A stretch of 64,000 bases of DNA from Amylostereum areolatum (GCA_012932865.1 SAXG01000059.1:1-64000); one strand, 5' to 3'; positions 49,827-62,065 are shown, numbered from the stretch's first letter. Notes: generated by a model not told the origin, from the sequence alone. A program made the numbers and translations.

Positions 49827-52257
49827 TGCAAGGTATCGAAAGATGCACCTGAGTCTCCGTACTGTTGCCTGTGGCAGCGGCGGGGGGGTCTGACTTCTCG
49901 TGCATTGGGTCGTCACTCATTTCCTCATCGCGCACGTGCTGCATCATTTCCACCTTCCTCCTGCGATTGTCTTCTTTACGTCGTGCTTTCTCCGCGTTCC
50001 TGCGTGCCGTCTCCTCCTTTCTTGTGTCCAATGCTTTCCTTTTCTTCGCCTCGTGTTTGTCCAACACCCTCACATCGATGTTCCGTATACATTCCAGGAC
50101 CTCCTCGCCGTGCGTGTCCAGCCAGAGCCATGAGCTCACCACCAAATCCGCCTTCCGCACGTCTTCCACCGTTCTCCATCGCGCGTGGCTCGTGAACGCA
50201 GTCAATATCGTCGGAACCATGAGGGCCTCCGAGCCCCATCGACACCGACTGTACAGCCGATCCCATGTCTCCTCCCTCCAGGCCTCCAAGGCGAGACGCA
50301 CCTCATGCAACCAGTGGTCTCAGTGCGCCTTGGGTCCAAGTGTGGCCTCGTTGGGCGGCTCGAGCATGGGCCGTTTTCCGTAAGTGTTTGTCCTCTTGCT
50401 AGGCGTGCGATGTAGGACGAGCGATGTGTTGCGAGAGTGGGTGGGAGGCGGTGTTGAAGGTGGCGGAGAAGGTGTCAAAGGCTGTTGGTTCGCATGAGAA
50501 GTGCGGTCACGTGTGACACATCTATCGCAGCATTTGCCGACAGGTTCTGCCCCCTCGTCATTCAACAGCGCCATCGACACATGAACGGAGAGGAAAAAGC
50601 GCACCATGTCGCTCCGGAGGATTGTTGAAATGTTCGTCTGCCATGTTCCGGTGACATGACGGTGCTTCTATCCAGAGACGGAGGCCGTCGTCTATCTCCT
50701 TCACATATTTGACATCCTCGTCTTCGAGCTTTGTATTTTTCCCCTTCTCTTGAAAAACACTAGGCTGTATGAGAAGGTATGCATTTGCTTTACAATCCCA
50801 TCCACGCCCCGCCCGCCCGTCCCGCCCTCTGCAACCAGACAGACAGTGAACTCGGCACCATGAATTGAACGGTAAAATCCAGTGCCGCAATGTCGCAACC
50901 CTGTTCATCTCCGTGTTAGCATGATATCTGAACAAGGTTAATAAGCGTACCATTCCTGCCGCCTCACTTGCGAACAAGATATCGATATCTTTTGATTTCA
51001 ACCGCGTCATTATCCTGGCCTTGGTACCTGCACCACGACGTGAATTGAAGCACGCCACTCGTCCTTGGAGAGCCGGAGGAAGGTGATCTTGGAACCACCG
51101 CTTCGTGTACATAGATACTATGATATCGTCAAAGAAAATTATACCCCTTTGCAGGGACGTTCCATCCTCGGTGCTGGGAAGCAAGAACAAAAGCGCATCC
51201 AGATCAGATTTACCGGCCTTCATATCCCGCACGTTCCAGCAAATATTGGGACGGTCATTGCCTAAGTTGAGATGGTACGAGTTGAGGCGTTGACTATGCG
51301 TCAGTTTGCGAATCTCCACTAGGTTGGAGGGCGTCAACGTTGCCAAGGTTACCAAAAATGGGACGCCTGACGCGAACACGCGCAAGGTTCCAAGTTCGGT
51401 GAATATCGTGCGGAACTTGTCGCCCCACTGCGTGATGCAATGGGCCTCGTCAATGATCACTGCGACGAGTCGTTTTGCGAGGGCACAGGTGGGATCGTCC
51501 AGCAGCGAGCGGAAGCCGGAATGTTTCAGACACATTTCCGGAGACGTTATGATGATCTGGAAGTGGCCACATTGTATGCTCTGCCACACGATTCAGCAGG
51601 GAAATGGTACACACCGTAGATTCAAGAGCTTACCTTGCGCACCTGTTCGGTATATGTTTCTCCGTTGACCGCTTTGGCGTGTAGCCCAAGATCTCGAAAC
51701 CGCTGCTCCTATGACGTATAACCTTTGTTAAATGGCTGGTTCAATAGCGCACAATGTAGGGTACGCACCTGGTCCACCTCGAGAGCATTGAGTGGAGATA
51801 TGACAACAATTGTCTTCTTGGGGTCATAAAACAGCGGAAGTGCGAATGGTATGGTCTTCCCCGCGCCAGTTGCCGCAATAAGTTCGCAGTCGACACCGAG
51901 AATAAGGCATTCTGCGATGTCAAGCTGCCACTCGTGGGGAACAATCTTACCGTGCGAGCGTGCCTTGCACTCCTCGGACATCTTCTTCCTTGCCTCTGCA
52001 GAGACATATTTTGGCGCAGCCCGCTTGCGTGCTTCTTCTAGCAGCTCTGAGCAGTGTTTGCGTTCTCTTTCATGAGATTGCGCACGCGCGGTAACTTCAG
52101 CCGATTTGGTTTCTTGAGGACTAGGAGAGGTGTCGCGTGGGGTTTGAATTGAGAACACCGGAGGAGACGGCTGTTGAGACACTGCCAGTGCCGGGTTGGA
52201 AGAGCTTGCAGTGACAGGGTAGTATAGCGTTTCGGGTGTGGGAAAGGTGGAAACCAT
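49822..52257 (-). pseudogene. RecQ-like DEAH helicase, broken by frameshifts and a stop
   Basis: Exon 1 52257-51769 (MVSTFPTPETLYYPVTASSS); motif I AATGAGKTIPFALPL and motif Ia ISPLNALEVDQ. Introns are at 51768-51709, 51633-51581 and near 50990-50950. Motif II is IIDEAHCITQWGDKF; the second RecA half reads LFASEAAGMGCDIAALDF, then FMVPSSLSVWLQRAGRAG (motif VI). In motif VI a one-base shift near 50.81 kb breaks the frame; another shift lies near 50.62 kb, and a TGA at 50320-50322 precedes an in-frame, Lys/Arg-rich C-terminal helix ending at 49822. A CC..C cluster (KCCDRC) near 50.53 kb resembles the C-terminal Cys motif of the expanded fungal RecQ-like helicases, some of which are subtelomeric. 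It looks recently inactivated. It is divergent from the gene at 52586 (about 330 bp apart). Confidence 0.8.
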
Positions 52258-52585
52258 CGCGTCGCGTCAAGGGGGGTGCGGCGGGAGGTGAACGACGATG
52301 TTGCGGACAAGAGTTCAACGTTCACATTTCAAAATTTCGAGTCGCGGCACCTTACGCATTAAACATTACATCATAGCGAACGCGTTGTGAACGCGTTCTA
52401 TCACGTGTATGCTTAGTCAGATCAGTTCCTGTGACGGGCAGTCACAGAGGTGCATTTCATTGACGAACTGCCCCAGACGTTCTACGAGTCCTCGCGTCGC
52501 CGGTTTGAGTAGAACGTCTGGAACCGAGACTAGATCTTGCCTCCCTCTTGCCATACGTCTTTGCTCCAGACACCAGCTACATACC

Positions 52586-53349
52586 ATGGTGAAATTTGTC
52601 CAGGCAACGACTATAGAAGATCTTCTGGAAATGGTGCTTTTGAAGGAGAAAACCAAGTTGGAAAATGTGAGTTTGTGATCGTCCACTGCAGTCTTTGGTA
52701 CTGATATCCTTCTGCAAGGGGTGCGAATATGACATCCTCATTATCCCGGCGCAAGAAGGCCCCAGTCCACTGCCGTCGTCGTACTGCCCTTACTCGTTTT
52801 ATTGCCATGAAGGCCAAGACAAGCGTGGGGATCTTCGGAAGTCGTGCTTCACCCACATAACGGCCCATGCGTCAAATGGCATGGTCGAGCATCTGCGCAG
52901 CGCACACCGGAGACCTGGGAAGTCGGAATACAGAGGGTACGAGGTGTACAAGCTCTGTTGTACTGCTGAGAATTGTGAGTCACTGCGTTCTGTTGCTTTT
53001 TCTGGCTTACAGGTTGACTGCAGACGACTTCTCCAAAGTCCGCCGCGAGGTCGAGAGTCATTCTTTTCTAGGGAACTTCCTTGTTCCTCCCTGGAGTCCT
53101 ATCCCACAATTTGACTCGAGTCAGCGATCGGGCAAGATTTTCGTCGCTCGGTCCGAGGCTGAGGCCACGGAGATCATGGCCCAAACAGCCTTGGATCGTG
53201 TCGTCCACCACTGGAGTCCAGAAAACCCCATACCACAAAACCTCGTTGATGACGGGCTTACTTATACCAGAGCTTTTGCCGATTATACATTCGGGAAAGG
53301 GGGGTACCCGTCCCACACCCGATCTTACCCAGAAGCCAGCCGAAAATAG
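52586..53349 (+). CDS. Small Cys/His-containing protein divergent from the RecQ-like helicase
   Basis: Exons 52586-52666, 52719-52974 and 53024-53349, with 52- and 49-bp introns and matching phases, give 220 residues. N-terminus MVKFVQATTIEDLLEMVLLK; exon 2 has Cys/His-rich sequence (SSYCPYSFYCHEG, KSCFTHITAHASNGMVEHLR, SAHRRPGK, YKLCCTAENY), which could be a C2H2-like zinc-binding region. Exon 3 is FSKVRREVESHSFLGNFLVP, then RSGKIFVARSEAEATEIMAQ. I recognise no named family. Its short divergent promoter is shared with the helicase, suggesting a linked gene pair, but the partner is broken. Confidence 0.6.
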
Positions 53350-55381
53350 CGCTCTTGTGATGCATACTCGCCGATGTGTATGTGGTCTTCTTTGAGATCA
53401 GAAAGGATGAATTGACAGATGGACGTCTTTCTAGATCGCACTTCGAGAACACATGGCTACGACACTGTCGCAAGGTGAATCTCTCGAACATTGCCTCGAG
53501 GGTATCAGTAAGATTTTGGATGACGGAGATAGACTCCTTGATGTGACAGAGTGAGATTTTTTAGTACGGCGCGCATCTTGTAATCCTCGTATGATTATGA
53601 CTACTGTCTCTTCCCGCAGTCAGTCACTTGAACTCCAGAAAATATGCGGACGACAAAGTTTGGTGCGGGAGTGTTGGGCACGCACACGTCGATGTCGTTC
53701 CCAAGTGTCGTGTGGTAGGCTCGCCGTGATTCACGTCTGTCGTCTTCTCTGCTGCTTCGAGGAACACACGCATGCCTACGATGTCGTGCTACTCTCTTCC
53801 TCCCCTACACCCGAGTTCCGCACGCCTTGTCGAAAAACGGACCGACGATCAGACCAAGGGGCATAGTACGGTCCAACGTTCCAGCGCGTGTTCGATTGTA
53901 CTCCCTCACCTTCCCCTCCTGATGACAACTTCAAGTGTTGATCCGAGGTCTGTGAACGGGATCTGCCACTTCCAGTGGTCTTGGCATGTTATCGACGGGT
54001 CACATTCTAATTCCACAGAGTGACCTGGTCCAAGCCGAATGACGTCGAAGGGTAAGTGCAACCTTAGGCTCCGCACAGACTGGAAGCAGTTTCAGCTTTC
54101 GAAGCAGTGTGCGTTTTCTGAAGTCGCCAATTCATAGTACTGCAAGCTTCTGGCAAGTTCTGGCAACTACTCATGTGTACTATGCAACCGCCGCGCTGAC
54201 AAGTTATCGTCGCTCTCGGCGGTTGAAGGCATCGCGGAGCACATTCCGTTATATCCAGAGTTGTCTATGACAAGACGCAAGCAAGACGTCCATCTGAGAC
54301 CTTCAATGATCCTCATAATTAAGTTGGATATGTCGCCGGCCAGAGTGCTCATGCATCTGGTGAAGCAAACGAGGAGAAACTCATGGTGAGTTTTCTTTCT
54401 AATGCGTAGGGACATCTTCGTGCTGGGTCGTAGCGAGCGGGCTGTGTCTCGAAAGACTTGTTGTTCTCTCTCCCTCTCTCGTGTTTCTTGACTTCACGGC
54501 TGTCAGACCAATGATATTCGACAGTGTGATATGGCCTGATTTTTGCTCACTTTGTTTGAGACACGAGACTGAAGCCGACGACATCGGGCTCCGTGTTATT
54601 TGCCTATCTGGCACGCGCGATGGCAAAATCGACAGCACAAACCCTTCTGAGCAAGCACGGCGACTTCATGTCCATGGATACACCGTCAAACGTTCATCTG
54701 ACGAATTCGCCGTCAGTCCTCAATGCCTTTCTCCACCGATATGTCAATAGTCGCAGGGTTGTGTCACCGCGTGACAACACGACTGGCATATCCACGCGAA
54801 TATGCTCATTGATTACTGCCCAGTAGTTTAGATGAGACGTGTTGGGTTGGTGTGAGTATCACTTGCTCGGACGGCGTGCAGAACTTAATCTACTCCTTCA
54901 AGATAACAGAACGAGTCCGCCGCCCTCAGGCCTCAAGGCGTGCGAGTCTCGTTGCCCCCGTACTTCGTACTTGGTAAATTCTCAAGCAGACGGGACGGGA
55001 TAAACGGGAAGAGGAGACTACGACGTGCCACGGGGATGATGATACCCTCCTTGGTCCTAGTAGGCGGCTTCGCCTGTCTGAATATCTGCGATCCACCGCA
55101 TCGCCTCACGAATTGAAAAAACCGGTGCTTGTGACGAACGTCGGGCAGTGGCCCGCGAAGAGATTAGGGTCAGTCAAGGAGAGCAAGAGCCGAGATGGAA
55201 CGGTGAAGGAGAGGAAAGGACAAGAGAATGATGGTGAGGACAAAAAAAATGAAAGCTAACGATACGGAAGAGTTACTCAACATAAAGTGAAGAACGTCGA
55301 CATCGTCTGAATCGCACCCAGTCGCGCCTCGGAACGCGTTCTCCGCCCAGCTGTGCCACGGCGTACTCGGGTGTCTGCACT
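53350..55381. other. Mostly gene-poor; possible exon at 54985-55259
   Basis: Scattered short open frames without splice partners. The best is a plus-strand stretch of about 90 codons (DDDTLLGPSRRLRLSEYL, ELKKPVLVTNVGQWPAKRL, then a Lys/Glu-rich tail) ending TAA 55257-55259, with a possible acceptor near 54985. Another open stretch at 54481-54750 (FLDFTAVRPMIFDSVIWPD) is unexplained. No family recognised. Confidence 0.3.
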
Positions 55382-55618
55382 CTAGTCCCGTACGTCGTTA
55401 GAGAAATCCCTGGAATTGAGTCTTCCTGCCTCATGCGGTTTCGAATCAAACGGCAAGGCTCTGGTCGACGGAGAGAGGCCAGCCGTGGATGCCGGGGAAG
55501 TCAGCGCTCGGCTCTGGGACGCAGGATAAGTAGTCTGATCCTGTGAGGGAGGAAACGGTGTGGCCGATGTGTTGTAGGTGAAAAGGTCGAGGGGTGAAGC
55601 GGACTCGGAAGCCGTCAT
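55382..55618 (-). CDS. Low-complexity hypothetical ORF
   Basis: 78 codons rich in Ser, Thr and Pro (SASPLDLFTYNTSATPFPPS, SRALTSPASTAGLSP). It looks like the C-terminal disordered part of a larger protein, but I could not find an upstream exon. Weak. Confidence 0.25.
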   Translation of the reverse strand: MTASESASPLDLFTYNTSATPFPPSQDQTTYPASQSRALTSPASTAGLSPSTRALPFDSKPHEAGRLNSRDFSNDVRD

Positions 55619-55659
55619 GAATGCATTAATGAGCGCTTGAGCCGCCTCGCGTCGACGCG

Positions 55660-56800
55660 CGTCGACTCCATCTGCCCGTGTTGCCGACGCCGCAATCTAG
55701 ATGGCCTATATCTGGCAACTTGAGGCGGACGACGACTGAATCTGGCGCTTTCGGTGCCGTTTGGACTCCATCTGCCCGTTGCTACCTGTGCCGTGTCGTG
55801 AATCTGGCGGTCCGTCGGTCCTGGCAGACCGGCACACAATCTGTCACAGCCACGATACGAACGTTACAGAGTGCATGCAGGGGAAGGAAAACTCCAGACT
55901 ACCTAGAGTCGTGTTCTGGCGAACGGAAATGAGATGAGAATGAGAAAAGAGTAGTAGTAGATAGATAACATGTAACACTTTGAATTTTGAACTCGGATGT
56001 TATATTTTATAGTGGGGTGCCTGCTTGGCAAGGGTGCAGCCGACGCGTCTCTCCCAAACAGTATTTGATCCAACCTTCGGAGGTTGGACCGTCGTGGAGT
56101 GGATCCAGAGGGAACAGTGGAGTTGGATGGCTTCACGCGTGGCCGCTGACTAACGTTCCCTATCCTAGCCTATAGAGGAACTCTCCGCTTCGCAAGCTCG
56201 GCTTTGCACGACTGCCGGTTCTGTAAACGATGGATAACGAGGCACGCACAATGGCAGGAAGGAAAACATTGCCACGTGCCGCCCGTGCCTCCAAGTCAGC
56301 GCTAATCACTTGAGACAGGTCTAGACTAGGTCTAGACTCCATTTGCCCGATATCTCCCCGTGGCCTGCATCTGGCGATGGTCCGATGGACCAGCTCTGGC
56401 ACGTGCTTTTCCGTTCTCCCATCTGCCCATTGCTACCACCGCCGGCGTAAATCTGGCCGATTCTGGCGGCGGTCTTGGCACGTGGCTTTCGCTGACATGT
56501 CCATGGATTCTCGGACTGCATCTGGTCGGCTCTTCCCGCGCGAAGACTGCATCTGGCGATTCCTCTCGCGCGAAGACTGCATCTGGCGATTCCTCTCGCA
56601 CGAAGACTGCATCTGGCGATTCTTCTCGCGCGAAGACTGCATCTGGCGACTCCTCCCGCGCGAAGACTGTATCTGGCAAACTTACCGGTGGTATCTAGCG
56701 GTATTGTCTCTGCATGGCGGCCACTGGTATATTTGGTCCAGTATCATCTCCAGATGGCATGCTTACACTTATGTAAGTGGCTTGGCGAGAGCTGGTGTTG
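55660..56800. repeat. Region rich in CATCTGGC/CATCTGCCC motifs
   Basis: The octamer (C/A)ATCTGGC or CATCTGCCC recurs more than fifteen times on the plus strand, mostly in non-coding context; its densest part is the 30-bp minisatellite at 56531-56680. Otherwise no gene seen. Confidence 0.6.
56531..56680 (+). repeat. 30-bp minisatellite, five copies
   Basis: Units at 56531, 56561, 56591, 56621 and 56651, each TTCCTCTCGCGCGAAGACTG followed by CATCTGGCGA with 1-4 changes. On the minus strand it is open and would encode VFAREESPDA repeats, probably by chance since no gene frame continues either side. Confidence 0.95.
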
Positions 56801-57189
56801 GCCAGATCGAATGCATTGCGAAGATGAACTGCCGGGGGTGGGGTCGACCGTCCTCGACGTGCGCATCCAAATGTTTCGTGTAAGGGGTGCTACAAATTGG
56901 GATGGCAGCCGGCGGCAGGTAACCCGTAAACGCAAGTACGTAAACGCGAGGCCCGGGGGAGATGGGAAGAAGAAACGCCGCTTCCGGATAGGCACAGTTG
57001 GATCGGTCATGAGGATGCGTCTAGAACGACTCTAAACCTTTTCGCGGAGCCTGAACGAACATTTAGAGCGAAAACTCAGAGAAATTGTAACCCCGTAACC
57101 CTCGACGACGTGAGCGCATCCCCATGATTTGGCCTCATTTGGGTCGTTCAAGAGGAATCGTGCAAATACAAGTGCATCTCATCCTCTTA

Positions 57190-57695
57190 GGGCCCGTTCT
57201 GCAACGCGTTTTCTCAGATTCTGGCCTCGATTTCTTCTCCCAGATTCTAGGGACCACTCGGTGCCTACTGTGACAGGTTTGTGACCCGAATCAGCCCGAG
57301 TCTCTCGGATGCGTCCCTCCGATGTCGGCCTGGCGCTTCGAACTGCCCCCTCATCGTGTTGGACGATGTCCGCACAGCGGCGCTCACTGCTGTCGTCGGT
57401 GACGGCCCAATACCTGCCGTCCGAGATAGTATATTTTACTTGAACTTTCATAATACCATGAACGAGAGGTTGGCTACCAGACACCATAAGAATAAGTGGG
57501 TCAAATTTATGTTGTACCAATGTGCTCATCGAGGGGAACGACGAGCGGGGACCACAGAAGACCGGGCGTCCGCAGCGGCGCGTCGGGAGTGACATTTGCC
57601 CGAAGTTGATGGTTGTTTGGCAGTGTAGCGGTGCAAAAATCCAGGAGGTCAGAATCTCGCCGAAATCCGAGAGAAACGCATTGCAGAACGGGCCC
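57190..57695. mobile_element. PIF/Harbinger-like MITE (TSD TTA)
   Basis: 506 bp. Terminal inverted repeats start GGGCCCGTTCTGCAA at both ends (15 exact bases, then imperfect for about 20 more, with GCGTTT and (A/G)GATT conserved). They are flanked by TTA at 57187-57189 and 57696-57698. Three-base TTA/TAA duplications are typical of PIF/Harbinger. No transposase inside. Confidence 0.82.
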
Positions 57696-57698
57696 TTA

Positions 57699-58382
57699 AA
57701 CTTCTACAGTAGCATTTTATACGCATCACTGACTGACCCTTGAGAGGCCTCTCCGAGGGTAAAACGGGAGCGGATGTGGTAAAAACGACAATGTCCCACA
57801 CGAGATCGATGCACCCCATCGTGATTTTGAGCTGGTAGGTCGCTAAAGCAGCGTATCCAATGCTCTATTAGAGAGCATCGTGGCGTCTGTGGGCGGGACG
57901 AAGGACCAGGAATTTGTGGAAGAGCACTCCACAAACACTGGTCGCATACGCTGATACTTGCCACTTGTGGTGCAGAGGCAGGACAAGAATAAATAACGAC
58001 ACACCTTTGCGTTGGCACACACACGCAACTACTGGATAGAAATCAGTCCGGAGGGGGTCGAACCCTCCATGCACCCACTGCGGAGCGTCGAGGCATCGCA
58101 TCTAGGCGCGAGTCCACGAGCTGTGAAGGAATAGTGGCAGCCAAACGTCAGGATACCGAAGAAAAATCAGCAGTAGAAGAACCTCCCTTACCTCGCCTCG
58201 ATCGAGGGCCGTCTCTTACAGGGTCTACACCTACTGGTTGTGATCAACCCTTGGCCATCGACACATTACGACGACTTCGGAGGGAGTAGATGAAGGAAGG
58301 GAGCCTGCCTGCGCGAGCTGCCTTGCCGTCAGGGAGTAGCACGACTAGAAACCGAGAAGAACGCACCTGGGTCCTGGAGGAT
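57699..58382. other. No gene recognised
   Basis: Short open frames only, with no splice partners or known motifs. Confidence 0.45.
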
Positions 58383-59588
58383 TCAAACGCATAGCCAGGA
58401 TCGTGAACCCTGCCTTGAGTTCTCGTCTTGGTCCCAACGGCGCGTCAAAGGATACGATGTTGGCCGATGGCAGGGTCCTGGTCGTCCATCTACAGTGCAC
58501 AGCGCGAATGTTAGTCTGTGCAAACACGAGATGTGGAACACAACGTACCTGAAACCGCCATGCACCCATCTCTCATAGATGCACCAACTCATCAGCTCGA
58601 CCCGCCAGCGCCGTCGATTGAGGACGAGACGCTCCTGAGCGATCAGAAACAGAATCTCAACTCGAGGTTTGGAAGGTAAGGTCGTGGCTACGTGGATGAG
58701 CGATGCCGTGGGGCGCGGAGGAAGGCTGTGCAGATGTAGACCGGAGCCTGCAATGTCCTCCAACTCATCTTCCAAAAACCCAATTCCATCCACCAACAGA
58801 TCGTCATCCGCTACACCTTCTTCCTCTCGACACAATCTCACCTCGTCAACATTCTCAGGATTCTCCTGGAGGCTCTCGTCCGTCTCGTCATCTTCGCTCG
58901 ACAAAGGTTCGTCGTCCCCTGACCGGTACTGGTCGCCTGCACTCACATCAGGTCCAGGTGGAGGCTGCGATACCTCGTCGCGCACTGTTGTATCGCGATG
59001 TCATTTGGACCGTCGACGGCTGGATTTGGAACATGTACGTACTTTGCACATTGTCCTCGCTTCCGAATAGCAAAGCTCTGAGGAGATTGTCAGGCTCTAG
59101 CAAGTCCATCAAGTCCACGATCGGTGTTAAGCGGCGATGCTCGCGAGCGTGCTCGCACTGAGCGTTAAACTTGGCGAGTGCAGGTCCATTGCTGATGTCC
59201 TCAGCGCCATCGGTTAGTACGTCTTTTGCGGGCTGTTCATCGTCATCAAAAACTTGACCTTCTTCATACTGATACACCTTGTGCTCTGCCAGGCTTTTCA
59301 TGAGGACAAGAATATCCCTCAGAAGCGAGGTGGTCGTGTGCGAAAGGCCCTGGTGCGTGCCCAGTTCCGCGTTGATGGTCCTGGCGAGGTGGCGAAGGAC
59401 TTCGATGCACGGCGACACCATTGCGAGCCAGTCCCATGAGTGGGCGTCGCCATCGGCCTTGTACACTTTCTGAGGATCGAGGTTAGCCTACGATACGGTT
59501 CCAGATGAACGGATGCTCACCTTTATCTACATCAGGGATTTGGGGGGTCCGCGGTATAACCTGATAGCGACGATAAGTGTACGCCACG
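58383..59588 (-). CDS. Hypothetical acidic protein, 5' end uncertain
   Basis: Exon to 59521 (YRRYQVIPRTPQIPDVDK) joins, through an intron ending at the AAAG before 59466, to VYKADGDAHSWDWLAMVSPC and EVLRHLARTINAELG (to 59043). A GTACGT...CAACAG intron follows, then MRDEVSQPPPGPDVSAG, a long Glu/Asp region and FLIAQERLVLNRRRWRVELM to a donor near 58555. The last exon ends at 58383 or slightly upstream, depending on phase. The first part is helical and Trp-containing, the second part disordered and acidic. I do not recognise the family. It lies between a MITE and a transposase region, so it may be part of an element. Confidence 0.45.
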
Positions 59589-60088
59589 CTTGTGTAGATT
59601 TAAAATGATATATAGTGCGTTTCCATTGTGTTACAATACTGATAGAAATGCGAAATACCCACCTAAATTGCGAGTCAGTGATACTGGATTATAAGACATC
59701 AGGAAACCCCCCCCATAGTTATTTTTTGTAGCCATTTCTCAGTTTGGTAACGACGCGGCAGACCAAGCGCGCGCAAACACAAGTTGAACGCGTCTGGAAT
59801 GCCGTCCCGTTAGCACCTTCCACGGCGTATATCAGAGTACTACACGTTATATGTAGCTGAATAGTGTACATAGCATACCACTCGTGTAGCAGAAACAACG
59901 AAAATAGGAGAGCTTGCCGTACTGAGTGACAACGTCGATTTCCTGTAGCGAGTTGCCTAATTGGGATGTCGACGCGTTGAAGGCCTGCCCAAAGCCACTG
60001 CTACTTTCTGGTTTCTACCACCACCACCACCACCACCACCACCACCACCACTGTCACACCTGCGCGCTATGAATCCTTCCTCCACCAT
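59589..60088. other. Intergenic with (CAC)n
   Basis: No gene seen. It contains the trinucleotide run at 60017-60052 just before the next ATG. Confidence 0.5.
60017..60052 (+). repeat. (CAC)n microsatellite
   Basis: About twelve perfect CAC/ACC units, 37-72 bp upstream of the next gene's ATG. Confidence 0.97.
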
Positions 60089-60916
60089 ATGACTTCGTCG
60101 CAATCTAGTAGCTCAACGCCGGATCGTTTGGTAGGTGTTCTCTTTCTTTCTTTCTATATGCTTTTGACATGGATCACGCAGGGTGCGGTGCCCTCTGGCC
60201 CGCAGCGAGACGACTGTCTGACAGTATACGTCGACGACGGAGTAGTTCGGGAGATGAAGTACACACCAGGATGGCCCAATCCTCACCCTTTGGTGCGTAG
60301 CTTCCAATCTCCATAGAGCTCGTGTCGCGCTAATCGCATCCCATCAGTGTATCTCCTTCGTGGACAGCGCCGATTCTCTAGCCATCGGTGTTCCCTCGTC
60401 TCATCGCATCGCATTTCCTATCCCTCTCCCCGCGTCTTCGCCAGATATCTCGTCTCCTGCCGCACCGTCGCTGTCACTCGGATCCACTACGTCACTCGGA
60501 TCCACCATGTCCTCAGGTTCCACGCATGCTTCTGCCCACCTTACTCCAGCCACCTTCGCCTCTCCCGTCTCGCACATCTCGCATCCCGGAGGCAATCCGA
60601 GAACCTTTGGCTCATCCTCGAGCTCTGGCGCAGTCGGCCGCTCCTTCCCTCCATCCCCGCACCCCCATCGACGCCAGCGCCGCCACAAACCCGCTCGCAA
60701 GATCATTACTGAATCTCAGAAGGCAAGAGTCTGGGCCGAGCGCCTCCGCCAGCATCCTCTGGGGTCCCCAACATCCCCCCCGCCCATGTGCGTTTATCTT
60801 TATCAATCCTCTACATTCTCTTCAAGTCCGGCTCACATGAATGTAGCCGCTCGCGCTCGCGCGGAAAACAGGCATCGGACGGGAACATTAGTTCCGTGAA
60901 TGGCCGGTCTACTTAG
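60089..60916 (+). CDS. Ser/Pro-rich hypothetical protein, four exons
   Basis: Exons 60089-60130, 60182-60292, 60348-60787 and 60847-60916; introns of 51, 55 and 59 bp with good GT..AG ends; all phases match, giving 220 residues. N-terminus MTSSQSSSSTPDRL, then a short ordered region (DCLTVYVDDGVVREMKYTPG, WPNPHPLCISFVDSADSLAI). A long Ser/Thr/Pro/His-rich low-complexity region follows, then a basic segment (PHRRQRRHKPARKIITESQK, VWAERLRQHPL) and a short Arg/Ser tail. No known domain. Regular introns and clean frames argue for a real gene. Confidence 0.6.
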
Positions 60917-61204
60917 GGAGTTGCTTGGTCTGCCGACATCATTGTACCAGTAGTTATTTGTCCCAAATATAAACCCCATCTCAGAGTACTCGCAAGATGA
61001 CAAGACCAGGAACCGCAATGGAGAACAAAAACAAATTGGGAGGTCTACACGGACGAAACGAGATGGGCGGCACAAACGAGGCAATGGTGCTGGCTACAGT
61101 AGAAAGAAAGAAACGAGGCGGACATGATAATCGAGACGAGACGAGACGAGACGAGATACCTACGAACCCACACTCACGAGGGACAACCGACGAGCAACCA
61201 CCAT

Positions 61205-62065
61205 CTAGAACGACCCACCGCCCCCACCCGACTGGTCCTCCCCCCGCCATTGTTCCAATCGCTCGGGAACATCGGCAGGTGCGGCTGCAGGCTCATGCCC
61301 TCCTCGGGGAGCATCATCGGCGGATGAAGATACGCCGAGAAGAGCGTCGTCGGAGGGGAGCATGGGCTGTGCAAGAAGTCCATCGGGGACTCCTCCGTCG
61401 TCTGCGGGAGCATCGGCGGGTGGATGAAGTGGGGGGAGTGCGTCGGCGGCAACATGGGCGGGTGCCAGAACGGCGCGCCGTTGTTCCCGCCTCCCCCGCG
61501 CAGCATGACTCGGACGAGCTGGGGTGAATATCCTCGGGGTACTCAAACCCGCTGGTGAACGAGCTGTTGCTGTTGTTATTGCCGGACGCGTTACGTTGCG
61601 AGCCTTGAGGACGCGGACGCGGGGGTACCCGGGCTTGAGGTGAAGCTCCCGAAGGAAGAATGGGAGACCGCGGATGAAGGGGGATCGGTCGCGGACGAGC
61701 TGGAGAGCCGCCTGTGCTTTGTGATGCACATGTCGGAAGGGCTATCCGCGTCTGCGTTGTCGCTCGGGGACGTGTGCGCTTCGATGGCCTGGTTGAACAT
61801 TTGGCTGAGTTAGTCCGGGTGATAAGGGCCGGGGATCATGAAGGGAGGGGTAGGAATCCTGGAAGGTGTTTTGCTGGCTTCGCTCCGTCCCGACGGCGCC
61901 CATGAGCTCGGATTGGTTCGAGGTGCGGTAGTCGAACGTGTCGCCGCATTGGTCAAACAACATGGTGGTGGAGTCAGGCGCGAGCATGGGGGATGCGTCG
62001 CCACCGTTGGGCGAGGGACGGTGGTAGGTGCTAGGGGACTTTGAGAGTCCAAACGAGCCGGCCAT
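61205..62065 (-). CDS. Low-complexity hypothetical protein, splicing unresolved
   Basis: Open stretches in succession on the minus strand: MAGSFGLSKSPSTYHRPSPN from ATG 62065; then MFNQAIEAHTSPSDNADADS, SDMCITKHRRLSSSSATDPP; later PPMLPQTTEESPMDFLHSP and a Gly-rich end (GGGEDQSGGGGGSF). The frames differ, so introns or frameshifts separate them. Composition (Ser/Pro/Gly/Met, one basic patch) resembles the disordered tail of a transcription factor, but I see no DNA-binding domain. Confidence 0.35.

Noticed and set aside
52417..52868. Minus-strand frames overlapping the gene at 52586
   Set aside because: The plus-strand model has three exons with matching phases; the antisense frames have no splice support.
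56332..56679. Minus-strand ORF with VFAREESPDA repeats as a surface or antigen-like repeat protein
   Set aside because: It spans only the 30-bp satellite and unrelated flanks; no signal peptide, intron or codon constraint visible.
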